Shown: positions 52,907 through 63,204, counted from the stretch's first letter. The stretch: 64,000 nt of DNA from Rhodobacterales bacterium (GCA_002746935.1 PDRW01000026.1:1-64000), one strand, 5' to 3'. The notes: generated from the sequence alone by a model not told the origin. Program-made: numbers and translations.

Positions 52907-55474
52907 TCAATACATCGGCGGCGGACGTTTCGCGCCGCGGTCAAGGATCGCGAAATGCGCCGCCGCGAGGCGCGCCACCGGCACCCGGAAGGGCGAGCAG
53001 GAGACGTAATCGAAGCCCGCCCGGCGGCAGAAGGCGATCGAGGCCGGGTTGCCGCCATGTTCGCCGCAGATCGACAGCGTCAGCCCCGGTTGCGCCGCGC
53101 GGGCGCGTTCCGCCCCGATCGCCAGCAGCTCGCCGACCCCGTCCTGATCCAGCGTGTGGAACGGGTCTTCCTCGTAGACGCCCTGGCTCACATAGCCGCC
53201 CATGAACCGGCCGGCATCGTCGCGCGACAGCCCGTAGGCCATCTGGGTGAGGTCGTTGGTGCCGAAGGAGAGAAAGGCGCAATGGGGCGCGATCTGTCCC
53301 GATTGCAGCGCCGCGCGCGGGGTTTCGACCATCACCCCGAGGCGGTAGTCGAATTCCGCGCCCATCCCGATCTTCACCGCCGCCGCCACCGCGTCGATCC
53401 GGCCCTTGACGATCTCCACTTCACGCCGCGCCGAGACCAGCGGGATCATGATTTCCGGCACCACCTCGGCGCCCGACCGCGCCAGCGCCACCTGCGCCTC
53501 GAAGATCGCCCGCGCCTGCATGTCGTAGATTTCCGGCACCATCAACCCGAGGCGCACACCGCGCATCCCCAGCATCGGGTTGAATTCGGTGAGCGCCTGA
53601 GCCCGGCGGGTGACGTCGGACACGGGCAGGCCGAGCGCCTCGGCAAGCTCGCGCAGACCCTCGCGGCTCGCGGGCAGAAATTCGTGCAACGGCAGGTCGA
53701 ACAGCCGGATGGTGACCGGCTTGCCGGCCATGATCTCGAACAATTCGATGAAATCGGCGCGCTGCATCGGGCCGATGCGGTCGAGGATCGAGCGGCGATC
53801 TTCCGCATCGTCGGCAAAGATCATCTCGCGCATCGCCAGCAGCCGGTCTTCGGCGAAGAACATGTGTTCGGTGCGGCAGAGCCCGACACCCTCGGCGGCG
53901 AAACGGTTGGCGGTGCGGGCGTCTTCCGGGGTGTCGGCATTGGCGCGCACGCCGATGTCGCGCGCCGCATCGGCCCAGTCGAGCAGCGATTGGAAGTTTT
54001 CGCCGAGCGCCGGCGCCAGCATCCGCGCTTCGCCCGCCAGCGCCGTACCGGCAGAGCCATCGACCGTGATCATATCGCCCTCGTGAAACACCCGCCCGTC
54101 CCCGGCGGTGAGCGTGCCCGCCTTGAGGTCGATGCCGAGCGCCGCCGCGCCGACCACGCACGGCAGGCCGAGGCCACGGGCGATCACCGCCGCGTGGCTG
54201 GTCACGCCGCCGCGTTCGGTCAGCACCGCCTGGGCCGCATGCATCCCGCGGATGTCTTCGGGCGTGGTCTCCCGGCGCACCAGAATGCAGGGCTCGTCGC
54301 GGGCAAGCGCGGCCTGGGCGGCGCGGGCCGAAAACACGATCCTGCCGATCGCCGCGCCGGGGCTTGCGGCAATGCCCTCGGCGATCACGTCGCGCGCGCC
54401 CTTGGGGTCGACCTGAGAATGCATCAGTTCCGGCAGCGACCGCGGCGGCACCCGGAGCACGGCCTCGTCTTCGGAGATGATCCCGTCCTTTGCCAGCGCC
54501 ACGGCGATCCGCAGATTGGCCCGCGCCGAGCGGGCGACCCGCAGCGCGTCGAGAATGAACAGCCGGTCGTTTTCGACGGTAAACTCGATCTGCATTTCCT
54601 CGCGCAACCGCTTGCGGGCGAGGTCGCCGTAACCCACAAGATCTGCCCAAAGCTCCGGCAGCACCTCCTCAAGCGAGGGCCCGCGCTTGTCGGCGGCGAG
54701 GTAGAGGATACGCCCGCTGCCGGTGTCGCCGCCCAGCGCATCGCGCCCCTGCGCCTGGCTCATGTAGCGGCCGCGGATCCCCGCCCGCCCGCTCTGGCTG
54801 TCGACGAACTGGATCACCCCCGAGCCCGACGCCCCGCGCCCGACCCCGAGCGCCATGCGCTGCACCACAAGGCCCAGCCCGGCATCGGCCGGGGCGCCTT
54901 TCGCCTCGCGCAACAACCGCGCCGAGGTGCCTTCCCAGGCCCGGGCCATGGAGCGCAGCACCTGGGTCAGCTGGACCGCCACATCCTGCGGAAACGGCTC
55001 GTCGGTCTCGGCCTCATAGGCCGCGAGCGCCGCCTTCAGCGCCTCCGCCGAGGGGAGATCGACCGGCTCGAACCCGTCCGGGTCGAGCCGCGCCACATGC
55101 ACCGCATAGGCCTGGATGAAGCGCAGATAGAGCGCATTCGCCGCCGCCTGCCCGTGGTCCGCCGCAAGCCGGGCATGAAGCGCATCGTTCATGCCGATGT
55201 TGAGGATCGCCCCCGGCCCGCCCCAATGCGCGCTTTCCGAAGACGGGCGCACCGAAAGCAGCGGATCGGCGCCGAAACAGGCGAGCATCGCCCCGACATC
55301 GGGCACCTCTCCGCGCGCCAGCCCGGAGACGGTGGCGAAATCGAGCGCCACGCTCTGCGGCACCGGCATCTCGAGACGCACCAGCCGTTGCAGGCATTTG
55401 GCCCGGACCCCATGACGGTTCGCCGCGATGGGCGCGCTGGGGGTGATCTCGGTGCAGCCTTGGGGTTCGGTCAT
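52907..55474 (-). CDS. Pyruvate, phosphate dikinase-like protein
   Basis: A large (855-residue) PEP-utilising enzyme. The swivelling domain has the phospho-His in RGGVTSHAAVIARGLG (His about 427), and the C-terminal PEP/pyruvate barrel is intact with GVGLCRTEHMFF, NPMLGMRGVRLG, LSFGTNDLTQ and SICGEHGG (Cys about 803). The N-terminal ATP-grasp part is divergent: SVRPSSE replaces SVRSGAR and the usual QTRxGKRT nucleotide motif reads DALRVARSA. It may be a PPDK variant with altered nucleotide use or a non-PPDK phosphotransferase. The ATG at 55474 is chosen; an ATG at 55504 is possible. Confidence 0.85.
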   Translation of the reverse strand: MTEPQGCTEITPSAPIAANRHGVRAKCLQRLVRLEMPVPQSVALDFATVSGLARGEVPDVGAMLACFGADPLLSVRPSSESAHWGGPGAILNIGMNDALHARLAADHGQAAANALYLRFIQAYAVHVARLDPDGFEPVDLPSAEALKAALAAYEAETDEPFPQDVAVQLTQVLRSMARAWEGTSARLLREAKGAPADAGLGLVVQRMALGVGRGASGSGVIQFVDSQSGRAGIRGRYMSQAQGRDALGGDTGSGRILYLAADKRGPSLEEVLPELWADLVGYGDLARKRLREEMQIEFTVENDRLFILDALRVARSARANLRIAVALAKDGIISEDEAVLRVPPRSLPELMHSQVDPKGARDVIAEGIAASPGAAIGRIVFSARAAQAALARDEPCILVRRETTPEDIRGMHAAQAVLTERGGVTSHAAVIARGLGLPCVVGAAALGIDLKAGTLTAGDGRVFHEGDMITVDGSAGTALAGEARMLAPALGENFQSLLDWADAARDIGVRANADTPEDARTANRFAAEGVGLCRTEHMFFAEDRLLAMREMIFADDAEDRRSILDRIGPMQRADFIELFEIMAGKPVTIRLFDLPLHEFLPASREGLRELAEALGLPVSDVTRRAQALTEFNPMLGMRGVRLGLMVPEIYDMQARAIFEAQVALARSGAEVVPEIMIPLVSARREVEIVKGRIDAVAAAVKIGMGAEFDYRLGVMVETPRAALQSGQIAPHCAFLSFGTNDLTQMAYGLSRDDAGRFMGGYVSQGVYEEDPFHTLDQDGVGELLAIGAERARAAQPGLTLSICGEHGGNPASIAFCRRAGFDYVSCSPFRVPVARLAAAHFAILDRGAKRPPPMY

Positions 55475-55630
55475 GGCTCGGGCTTTCTGCGCTGCGACAA
55501 ACATGTACCGGCCAAGATAACGCCCCCGGGCGCTGTGGCAAGCGGGCGCGATGTCCCGGGGGGCGTGTTGCGGCGCGGGGAACGCGCGCTTTGGACAGCG
55601 CGCAAGCCCGCGTTGCGCGGGCTTTCCCCC

Positions 55631-57895
55631 TCAGCCCTCGATCCGCGTGAGATCCGCCACGCCAAGGCAGATGTCGCGGATCCGTGCCAGCAGGTTCAGC
55701 CGGTTGCGCCGCACCACCTGGTTGTCGGTATTGACCTGCACCGTGTCGAAAAACGCATCAATCGGGCCGCGCAGCCCCGCCATCGCCGCCATCGCCGCTT
55801 CGAAATCCTCCGCTGCCATCGCCGGGGCGATCGCCGCTTCGGCAGCGTCGAGCGCGGTGAACAACGCGGTTTCCGACGCATCCTCGGCCCATTTCGGATC
55901 GGCCCCAAAGGAATATTCCACCCCATCGGCCGCTTCCGCCTGGGTCAGGATGTTGTTGGCGCGTTTGAAACCCTGGATCAGGTTGGCGCCGTCTTCGGTT
56001 TCCAGCACCGCCTGAAGCGCGCGCGCGCGCCTCACCAGAAGCGTGAGGTCATCGTTTGCGGGCATGTTGAGGCAGGCGTCGATCACATCGTGGCGCATTC
56101 CTTCGCCGCGCAGATGCACCTTCAGCCGGTCGTGGAAAAACGCCAGCAGATCGTCGGACAGATCCGGCACCGCCTTGCCGATGCGCGCAAGATATGTGCC
56201 CTCGGCCAGATCCGGGTCGCGCCGGTCGTCGCGGGCGCGCCAGGCCTCCAGCACCGCGTCGAAGGCCGCCCCGAAGACGCCGTGCTCCGCGATCGCCTCG
56301 ACGGTTTCTTCCAGCGCCGCGATCTCTTCCGCCTCCGCATGGCCCATCCGCGCCTGGGCGATCTCGTGTTTCAGAAGCTGGCTGTCGATGAAGCGGTCGA
56401 GCCGCAGCCGGTGCCCGCCGGCAAGCACGATGCGGATGATCCCGAGCGCGGCGCGGCGCAGCGCAAACGGATCTTTCGAGCCCGTGGGCTTCTCGTCGAT
56501 GGTCCAGAAACCGGTGAGCGTGTCGAGCTTGTCGGCCAGCGCCACGGCGCAGGACACCGCGCCCTCCGGCACCGCGTCCGACGGCCCGAGCGGCGCGTAA
56601 TGCTCCTCGCAGGCCACGGCCACCGCCTCCGGCAGCCCCGCGGCACGCGCGTAATAGCGCCCCATGATCCCCTGCAATTCGGGGAATTCATAGACCATTT
56701 CCGAGGCCAGATCGGTCTTGGCAACCTCGGCCGCCTGCCGCGCCAGACCGCTGTCGGCGCCCACCTCGGGCGCGATCTCGCCCGCCAGCCGCGCGATCCG
56801 CGCGACACGTTCGGCCTGCGAGCCGATCTTCGCGTGGAAGGTGACCTGCGCCAGCTTGTCGAGCCATGGATCGAGCCCGTGGCGGGTGACACTGCGGATG
56901 TCGTTTTCCCAGAAGAACTTGGCGTCCGCCAGCCGCGCCGCCAGCACCTTGCGGTTGCCGGCAAGGATGGTCGCGCCGGCATCGGCGGTCTCGCGGTTGG
57001 CGACGGTGACGAATTTCTCGATCCGCCCGGTCTCGGGGTTGCGCACCGAGAAGAACTTCTGGTGCTCCCGCATGGAGGTTTGCAGCACCTCCGGCGGCAG
57101 TTCGATGAAGGCCGCGTCGATGTCGCCCAGCAGCACCACCGGCCATTCCACCAGCCCTGCCACCTCGGCCAGAAGCCCGCGGTCTTCGACCACTTCGAAG
57201 CCCAGCGCAAAGGCCTTCTGGCTGGCGTCGTTCCAGATGGTGTCCGCGCGCTCTTGCGGGTCGAGCATCACATATGCGGCCTTGAGCTTCTGCCGATACT
57301 CCTCGAAGGACGTCACCGCAAAGGCCGCGGGCGCCATGAAACGGTGGCCGCGGGTGGTGTTGCCGGCCTTGAGCCCGTCGATCTCCAGCGGCACCACCTC
57401 GGCGCCGTGGTCGTCGGTGAGAATGCAGAGGATCGAATGCAGCGGCCGCACCCAGCGCAGGCTGCCCGCGCCCCAGCGCATGGATTTCGGCCAGGGAAAG
57501 CCGCGCACGGTCTTTTCCAGCACTTCGGCGACGATCTCCGCCGCCGCCCGGCCGGGGGTCTCGATGGTGGCGAAATACACCGCGCCCTTCGGCGTGTCGC
57601 GCGCTTCGAGCTGGTCGCGGGTCACCCCGGCACCGCGCAGAAAGCCCTCGATGGCCTTGTCGGGCGCGCCCACCTTCGGCCCCTTGCGCTCCTCGCGGGT
57701 GTCGGCGCTGCGCGCGGGCAGGCCTTCGAGCGCCAGCACCAGACGCCGCGGCGTGGTGAACACCCCGGCAGACGCATAGCTCAGCCCCGCCTCCACCAGC
57801 CCGCCGGTCACCAGGCGTTTGAGGTCTTCGCCGGCGCGGGCCTGCATCCGGGCGGGGATTTCTTCCGAGAAGAGTTCGATGAGCAGATCGGCCAT
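55631..57895 (-). CDS. glyS: Glycyl-tRNA synthetase beta subunit
   Basis: The beta chain of the bacterial alpha2-beta2 GlyRS, 754 residues, which binds tRNA-Gly. The N-terminus LLIELFSEEIPARMQ is diagnostic, followed by GFPWPKSMRWG, EHQKFFSVRN, a HD-like region and a C-terminal anticodon-binding domain of DALR type. It is last in glyQ-DUF6446-glyS and starts 6 bp after the middle gene. The window also contains a tRNA-Gly gene. Confidence 0.98.
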   Translation of the reverse strand: MADLLIELFSEEIPARMQARAGEDLKRLVTGGLVEAGLSYASAGVFTTPRRLVLALEGLPARSADTREERKGPKVGAPDKAIEGFLRGAGVTRDQLEARDTPKGAVYFATIETPGRAAAEIVAEVLEKTVRGFPWPKSMRWGAGSLRWVRPLHSILCILTDDHGAEVVPLEIDGLKAGNTTRGHRFMAPAAFAVTSFEEYRQKLKAAYVMLDPQERADTIWNDASQKAFALGFEVVEDRGLLAEVAGLVEWPVVLLGDIDAAFIELPPEVLQTSMREHQKFFSVRNPETGRIEKFVTVANRETADAGATILAGNRKVLAARLADAKFFWENDIRSVTRHGLDPWLDKLAQVTFHAKIGSQAERVARIARLAGEIAPEVGADSGLARQAAEVAKTDLASEMVYEFPELQGIMGRYYARAAGLPEAVAVACEEHYAPLGPSDAVPEGAVSCAVALADKLDTLTGFWTIDEKPTGSKDPFALRRAALGIIRIVLAGGHRLRLDRFIDSQLLKHEIAQARMGHAEAEEIAALEETVEAIAEHGVFGAAFDAVLEAWRARDDRRDPDLAEGTYLARIGKAVPDLSDDLLAFFHDRLKVHLRGEGMRHDVIDACLNMPANDDLTLLVRRARALQAVLETEDGANLIQGFKRANNILTQAEAADGVEYSFGADPKWAEDASETALFTALDAAEAAIAPAMAAEDFEAAMAAMAGLRGPIDAFFDTVQVNTDNQVVRRNRLNLLARIRDICLGVADLTRIEG

Positions 57896-57901
57896 CAGGG
57901 G

Positions 57902-58459
57902 TTACTCCGCATATGTCTCGTTGAGCTGGGTCCAGGCGAAGGCACGCCCGTCGGGAAACACCGCCACCACCCGGTCGACCCCGGGGTGAACATTCTGTTT
58001 CCCAAGGAAAGCAAAGGCTTCGCCCGTCTCCAGCGCGTCTCCGATGGCTCCGGCGTCAAAACAGCCGAAGCTGTCCGGCGCGGGGCCCGGGGCGGGGGTT
58101 TCGTAGTGCAGAAAGGTTTCCGACAGCGCCGGGAAGCTCATTTCCGGGGTGAAACAGGCCCGGTACCCCTCCGGCGCCGAGGCGGTGCCGGTGCTCTCGA
58201 GGCCCTCGACCCGGATGGTCTCAGGCTCGCCGGTGGCGATGTTCACCAGCGTCACGCCCACCGCCGCACCGGGGGCCTCGGGGGTGTTGGGCACCTCGGG
58301 TGCCCCGGGAGCGTTCGGCGCCTCCGCCGCCTGGGGGGAGGCACCCTCCGGCAGAGCGCGCGGCACCTCACCGGCCATGGCAACGGCCGGGAACGCCCAG
58401 ACCACGCCGGACACCAGAGCGGCACCCACGCTGGCCCGCCCGGCACGCCCCAAGGTCAC
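57902..58459 (-). CDS. DUF6446-type protein between glyQ and glyS, GTG start
   Basis: A 185-residue protein starting at GTG 58459, which overlaps the glyQ stop by 4 bp (GTGA). An N-terminal hydrophobic segment (signal or anchor, about 12-30) is followed by an Ala/Pro-rich linker. The conserved domain contains [36 protein letters not shown] and [22 protein letters not shown]; two Cys may pair. Similar proteins sit at this place in Rhodobacterales genomes and have no known function. An envelope protein inside a tRNA-synthetase operon is unexpected. Confidence 0.8.
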   Translation of the reverse strand: MTLGRAGRASVGAALVSGVVWAFPAVAMAGEVPRALPEGASPQAAEAPNAPGAPEVPNTPEAPGAAVGVTLVNIATGEPETIRVEGLESTGTASAPEGYRACFTPEMSFPALSETFLHYETPAPGPAPDSFGCFDAGAIGDALETGEAFAFLGKQNVHPGVDRVVAVFPDGRAFAWTQLNETYAE

Positions 58460-59412
58460 GACTCTGCCCTCTGGCCCGCCCTCTGGTCCGCGCCCCCGCC
58501 GCCCGCCTCGGTCTGCACGAAAGCATCGGCGCAGATTTTCGCGAGCCCCCGGACGCGGCCGATATAGGCCTGGCGTTCGGTGACCGAGATCACGCCCCGC
58601 GCGTCCAGCAGGTTGAAGATATGGCTCGCCTTGATGCATTGGTCATAGGCCGGATGCGCCATGACGATGCGCTTGCCGGTCTTGGGGTCGTCGGCCGGGG
58701 CCGCGAGGATCGCCTTGCACTCGGCCTCGGCATCCTCGAAATGGCGAAACAGCGCCTCGGTATTGGCGGCATCGAAATTGTGCCGCGAATACTCCTCCTC
58801 GGTCTGGCGGAAGACGTCGCCATAGCTGAGCGCGATCGGCGCGGATGGATCGTTGAACGGCATGTCCATCACATGGTCGATGCCGAGCACATACATCGCC
58901 AGCCGTTCGAGCCCGTAGGTGAGTTCCCCCGAGACCGGCTTGCAATCGTGGCCGCCGACCTGCTGGAAATAGGTGAACTGGCTCACCTCCATGCCGTCGC
59001 ACCAGACCTCCCAGCCGAGACCCCAGGCGCCCAGCGTCGGGCTCTCCCAATCGTCCTCGACGAAGCGGATGTCGTGCAGATCCATGTCGATGCCGATGGC
59101 TTCGAGCGAACCGAGATAGAGCTCTTGCAGGTCGGGCGGGCTGGGTTTGATCAGCACCTGATACTGATAGTAGTGCTGCAACCGGTTCGGGTTTTCGCCG
59201 TAGCGCCCGTCGGTCGGACGGCGCGAGGGCTGCACATAGGCCGCCGCCCAGGGCCGGGAGCCGAGCGAACGCAGGGTCGTCGCCGGGTGGAAGGTTCCGG
59301 CCCCCACCTCCATGTCATAGGGCTGCAACACCGCGCAGCCCTTGCCGGCCCAATAGGACTGGAGCCGCAGGACAATTTCCTGAAAACTTTTGGGGGCTTG
59401 GGTCTCGGACAT
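58456..59412 (-). CDS. glyQ: Glycyl-tRNA synthetase alpha subunit
   Basis: The catalytic alpha chain of tetrameric GlyRS, 318 residues. [51 protein letters not shown] and [18 protein letters not shown] are class II core motifs of this subunit. The ATG at 59412 has GAGG seven bases upstream. The C-terminal 15 residues are Gly/Ala-rich and run into the GTG of the next gene. It is divergent from the pseudoprotease gene. Confidence 0.98.
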   Translation of the reverse strand: MSETQAPKSFQEIVLRLQSYWAGKGCAVLQPYDMEVGAGTFHPATTLRSLGSRPWAAAYVQPSRRPTDGRYGENPNRLQHYYQYQVLIKPSPPDLQELYLGSLEAIGIDMDLHDIRFVEDDWESPTLGAWGLGWEVWCDGMEVSQFTYFQQVGGHDCKPVSGELTYGLERLAMYVLGIDHVMDMPFNDPSAPIALSYGDVFRQTEEEYSRHNFDAANTEALFRHFEDAEAECKAILAAPADDPKTGKRIVMAHPAYDQCIKASHIFNLLDARGVISVTERQAYIGRVRGLAKICADAFVQTEAGGGGADQRAGQRAES

Positions 59413-59596
59413 GGGGCACCTCGGCCTGGAAAAGGACGCGCCCTCCATAGGGCGCGGACGGCCGGGGGTCAATCATGGCTGCAACACTGCGCAGGCCGTT
59501 GCGGCAGGGCGCGGGCAAATCCTTGACCTTGCACGGGCTTTGCGTGTTAGTGGCCCGCAAACCGAGCCTGTTCCCATGAAATGCGGGAGAAACCAG

Positions 59597-61540
59597 ATGA
59601 AACGGATCGTTTCAGCGATCGTGATGTTTGCCGCCCTGTTCGCCGCCGGGCTTGCCCAGGCGCAAAACGCCTATTGGGTGCAGCTTTCTGCCAATGCCAC
59701 CCTGCGCGAGGCCGAGGACGATGCCCGCGCCTATGCGTCACGGCTGGAGGGGGTCAACGGCTTCCGGCTGGGCAATTCCGGCTGGTACGCGGTGACCCTC
59801 GGCCCCTTCACCGCCGAGGCGGCAACCGCCACGCTGATCGAATTGCGCGCCGCCGGGCGGATCCCGTCGGATGCCTATATTTCCGATGGCGCCCCCTACC
59901 GCCAGCGGTTCTGGCCGGTGGGCTCGACCCGGCCCGCCGCAGCGGCGGTGGCGGTGGAGCCGCTCGCGCCGGTCGCCGCGCCCCAGGCGCCTGAGGTGCC
60001 CGCGGCGCCCCCGACCCCCGAGGCCCCTGTGGCCTCCGAGGCTTCTGTGGCTCCCGAGACTCCTGTGGCCCCTGTGGCCTCCGAGACAGTGCCCGTCCCG
60101 GCGCCGCTCCCCGAAACCCCGGTGGTCGCCGCACCCGCGGCCGCGCCCGTGCCGGAACCGGCGGTGATCCCGGTTGAAGAGACCCGCAAACAGGCCCGTG
60201 CCGCTGAACGCGCGCTCGATGGCGAGGCCCGCAAGGCGCTCCAGGTCGCGCTGAAATGGGAAGGCTTCTACCGCTCCGCCATCGACGGCGATTTCGGCCC
60301 CGGCACCCGGTCCGCCATGAGCGCCTGGCAGGCCGCGAAGGGCTACGAGGAAACCGGCATTCTCACCACCCGGCAGCGCGCCGAATTGCTGGGCGGCTAC
60401 AACGAGGCCATGGCCTCGATCGGCCTCGCTCAGGTGCGGGATGCCCGCGCGGGCATCCAGATGACCATTCCCGCGGCGATGGTCGGCTTTACCCGCTACG
60501 AAGCGCCGTTTGCCCATTACGAGGGCGACGAGGGCGTGCGCGTGGTGCTGATCAGCCAGCGCGGCGACAAGGCCACGCTCTGGGGGCTTTACGACATTCT
60601 GCAAACCCTCGCCGTGGTGCCGCCGGAGGGCAACCGCAAACGTGGCGACAAGAGCTTCACCATCGAAGGCGCGAACGAGCAGATCGTGTCCTTCACCGAG
60701 GCGAAGCTGGTGGATGGCGCGGTCAAGGGCTGGATGCTGGTCTGGCCGCAGGGCGCCGAACAGGTGGATGCCGGGACAGGCGCCACCACCCGGAAGCCGG
60801 ACCCGCGCTTCGCCGTGGTGCGCGACGCGATGCGCGAAAGCTTCGCATCGCTCGGTGAAGCAGCGCTCGACGACAACGCCGGGCTCGACAGCGCCACCCA
60901 GTCGATCGACCTGATCTCCGGGCTGGAAATCCGCCGCCCCGCGAAATCGCGTTCGGGCTTCTATGTCTCCGACACCGGCGCGGTGCTCACCACCACCGAG
61001 GCCGTGGAGGGCTGCCGCCGGATCACCCTCGACGAAGCCTATGACGCGCAAGTCACCGCGCGCGACGAGGGCCTCGGCCTTGCGCTGCTCATCCCGGCGC
61101 AGGCGCTGTCGCCTCTCGAGGTGGCGGCCTTTCTCGGGGCGGACCCCCGGCTGCAATCGGAACTCGCGGTGGCGGGGTATTCCTACGGCGGGCGGCTGTC
61201 GTCCCCGACGCTGACCTACGGGCGGCTCGCGGAACTTCAGGGGCTCTCGGGCGAACCGCAGATTGCCCGGCTCGAGATCAACGCCCAGGACGGCGACACC
61301 GGCGGCCCGGTGATCGACCGCGGCGGCGCGGTGGCCGGGATGCTGCTGGCCACGCCCTCGGCCAATGGCCGGGTGTTGCCCGCCGATGTCGGTTTCGTCG
61401 CCAAGGGATCGGTGCTCGGCGACTTCCTGGCGCAGAACGGGATCGAGCCGCGCACCACCGCGATTGCCGGCGCGCTGAGCCCCTACGAGCTTTCCGGCCA
61501 TGCCGCCGACCTCACCGTTCTGGTGAGCTGCTGGGAATAG
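59597..61540 (+). CDS. SPOR / PG-binding / trypsin-fold pseudoprotease
   Basis: A 647-residue secreted protein. Signal peptide about 1-23. A SPOR-like domain (about 25-100, AYWVQLSANATLREAEDDAR) is followed by a Pro/Ala/Val linker (about 115-195), a peptidoglycan-binding domain (about 205-265, KALQVALKWEGFYRSAIDGDFGPGTR) and a trypsin-like domain (about 450-640). All three catalytic positions are changed: His to Glu 468 (TTTEAVEGC), Asp to Gly (GLGLALL), and Ser to Thr 568 (GDTGGP). It is therefore most likely a peptidoglycan-associated binding protein, not a protease. The ATG at 59597 has GGGAG upstream. Confidence 0.85.
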   Translation: MKRIVSAIVMFAALFAAGLAQAQNAYWVQLSANATLREAEDDARAYASRLEGVNGFRLGNSGWYAVTLGPFTAEAATATLIELRAAGRIPSDAYISDGAPYRQRFWPVGSTRPAAAAVAVEPLAPVAAPQAPEVPAAPPTPEAPVASEASVAPETPVAPVASETVPVPAPLPETPVVAAPAAAPVPEPAVIPVEETRKQARAAERALDGEARKALQVALKWEGFYRSAIDGDFGPGTRSAMSAWQAAKGYEETGILTTRQRAELLGGYNEAMASIGLAQVRDARAGIQMTIPAAMVGFTRYEAPFAHYEGDEGVRVVLISQRGDKATLWGLYDILQTLAVVPPEGNRKRGDKSFTIEGANEQIVSFTEAKLVDGAVKGWMLVWPQGAEQVDAGTGATTRKPDPRFAVVRDAMRESFASLGEAALDDNAGLDSATQSIDLISGLEIRRPAKSRSGFYVSDTGAVLTTTEAVEGCRRITLDEAYDAQVTARDEGLGLALLIPAQALSPLEVAAFLGADPRLQSELAVAGYSYGGRLSSPTLTYGRLAELQGLSGEPQIARLEINAQDGDTGGPVIDRGGAVAGMLLATPSANGRVLPADVGFVAKGSVLGDFLAQNGIEPRTTAIAGALSPYELSGHAADLTVLVSCWE

Positions 61541-61755
61541 GCCCGGTCAGACAACCCGGCGGACGCGTTGCAGGTTTCGGCAGGTTTCTTCAGGGGCCAG
61601 CCGGGGTCTGCGGCTTTCGGCAGGGTTCTCTGGCTGCGCCACTTGCTGAAGCCCCGGGAAAGCTTCGCACCGGAAGCCCGCCGGTCCCGGCGCGGCGCGA
61701 CCTCCCGGCGCGCGCCCCCCGGCCCGGGGGCGTCCGCCTCACCCCGCTCGCGCCC

Positions 61756-63204
61756 TCAGTCCCGCCAGAACCGCAGGGTAAACAGCACATAGACCGACAG
61801 CACTTCAAGCCGGCCCACCAGCATCGCCGCCGTCAGCAGCCATTTGGCGGTGTCGTTGAGGCTCTCGAAATTGCCCGACGGTCCGATGATCGGCCCGAAA
61901 CCGGGGCCGACATTCGCCAGCGCCGTCGCCGCCCCCGAAACGGCGGTGATCGTGTCGAGCCCGGTCATGCCCAGCGCCACCGACAGCACCCCGAGCGACA
62001 CCACGAACATGCCGAAAAAGGCCATCACCGAGGACAGGATGTCTTCCGTCACCGGGCGGCCGTTGTAACGTGGGGTGAACACCCCGTGCGGCAGGTGGAT
62101 CGCCCGGATCTGGGCGCGCACCGCGGCGAACAGCAGCTGATAGCGGAAGATCTTGACCGAACAGGCCGCTGACCCGGCGCAGCCCCCGACCAGCCCGAGG
62201 AAGAAGAAGACCACCACCGGGAACGGTCCCCAGAGCTGGTAATCGGTGCTGGCGTAGCCGGTGCCGGACAGGATCGAGGTGACGTTGAACAGGCTTTCGC
62301 GAAAGGCCTGTTCGAGCGGGCCGGTGCTGTCGAAGATGCGAAAGAGCGTCATCGCCAGCACCACCACCGCTGTCAGCCCGAAAAAGGCGCGCACCTGCGG
62401 GTCTGTAAACAGCGGGCGCGCGCTGCCCTGCACCATCTGGATATACCGCACGAAGGGCAGGCTGCCGAGGATCATGAACAGCGAGGCGACATATTCAGGC
62501 GCCCCGGAAAACGCCCCGAAACTCGCGTCATGGGTCGACGAGCCCCCGGTGGCGATGGTGGTGAACGCATGGTTTACCGCATCGAACGGCCCCATGCCGA
62601 CGGCGAGATAGGCCAGCGTGTTGATCGCGGTCAGCGCCACATAGATGAGCGTAATCCGTCCGGCAATGTCGACCGCGCGGGGCAGCACCTTGCCCAGGGT
62701 ATCGAACCCCTCCGAGCGGAAAATCTGCATCCCGCCAACGCGCAGTTCCGGCAGGAAGGCCATTGCCACCACGATGATCCCGACACCGCCGAACCATTGC
62801 AGCATCGAGCGCCACAGCAACAGACCCTTGGGCAGATCGTCGAGCCCCTGAAGCACCGTCGAGCCGGTGGTGGTCAGCCCCGACATCGCCTCGAACATGG
62901 CGTCCACCGGGCGGGCGCCGAGCGCGCCGAGCGCAAAGGGGAGCGCCGCGAATACCGGCAGCGCGATCCAGATCAGCGTGGTCAGCAGGAAGGTCTGCTG
63001 GATCGTCAGCCCCTGGCGCGCGGTGTTGAACGTTGCCAGCGCCAGGGATCCGCCAACCACCATCGTGATCGTCGCGGTGGAGAGAAACACCATCCAGTCA
63101 GGCGAGCCGAAATAGAGATCGACCAGCATCGGCACAAGCATCGTCGCGCCGAGAATGGCGGTGACGAGCCCGATCACGTAGACAATGGGGCGCAGGTCGA
63201 TCAT
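61756..63204 (-). CDS. trkH: TrkH-type potassium transporter
   Basis: The membrane subunit of a Trk/Ktr K+ uptake system, 482 residues, with four M1-P-M2 repeats. Selectivity-filter glycines are seen in GLTTTGSTVL, TTIATGGSST, LSGTGYASTD and ALANVGPGFGP. The C-terminus ends LSVYVLFTLRFWRD as in other TrkH/TrkG proteins. The ATG at 63204 is preferred although no clear ribosome binding site precedes it; a TTG 12 codons upstream is an alternative. No trkA gene is in the window. Confidence 0.96.
   Translation of the reverse strand: MIDLRPIVYVIGLVTAILGATMLVPMLVDLYFGSPDWMVFLSTATITMVVGGSLALATFNTARQGLTIQQTFLLTTLIWIALPVFAALPFALGALGARPVDAMFEAMSGLTTTGSTVLQGLDDLPKGLLLWRSMLQWFGGVGIIVVAMAFLPELRVGGMQIFRSEGFDTLGKVLPRAVDIAGRITLIYVALTAINTLAYLAVGMGPFDAVNHAFTTIATGGSSTHDASFGAFSGAPEYVASLFMILGSLPFVRYIQMVQGSARPLFTDPQVRAFFGLTAVVVLAMTLFRIFDSTGPLEQAFRESLFNVTSILSGTGYASTDYQLWGPFPVVVFFFLGLVGGCAGSAACSVKIFRYQLLFAAVRAQIRAIHLPHGVFTPRYNGRPVTEDILSSVMAFFGMFVVSLGVLSVALGMTGLDTITAVSGAATALANVGPGFGPIIGPSGNFESLNDTAKWLLTAAMLVGRLEVLSVYVLFTLRFWRD

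Noticed and set aside
52637-58567. A plus-strand open frame of nearly 2000 codons
   Set aside because: It lies entirely opposite folB, ppdK, glyS and the DUF6446 gene, which have clear motifs. High GC content removes stops from the antisense frame; its composition (Arg, His, Gly, Pro) is an artefact.
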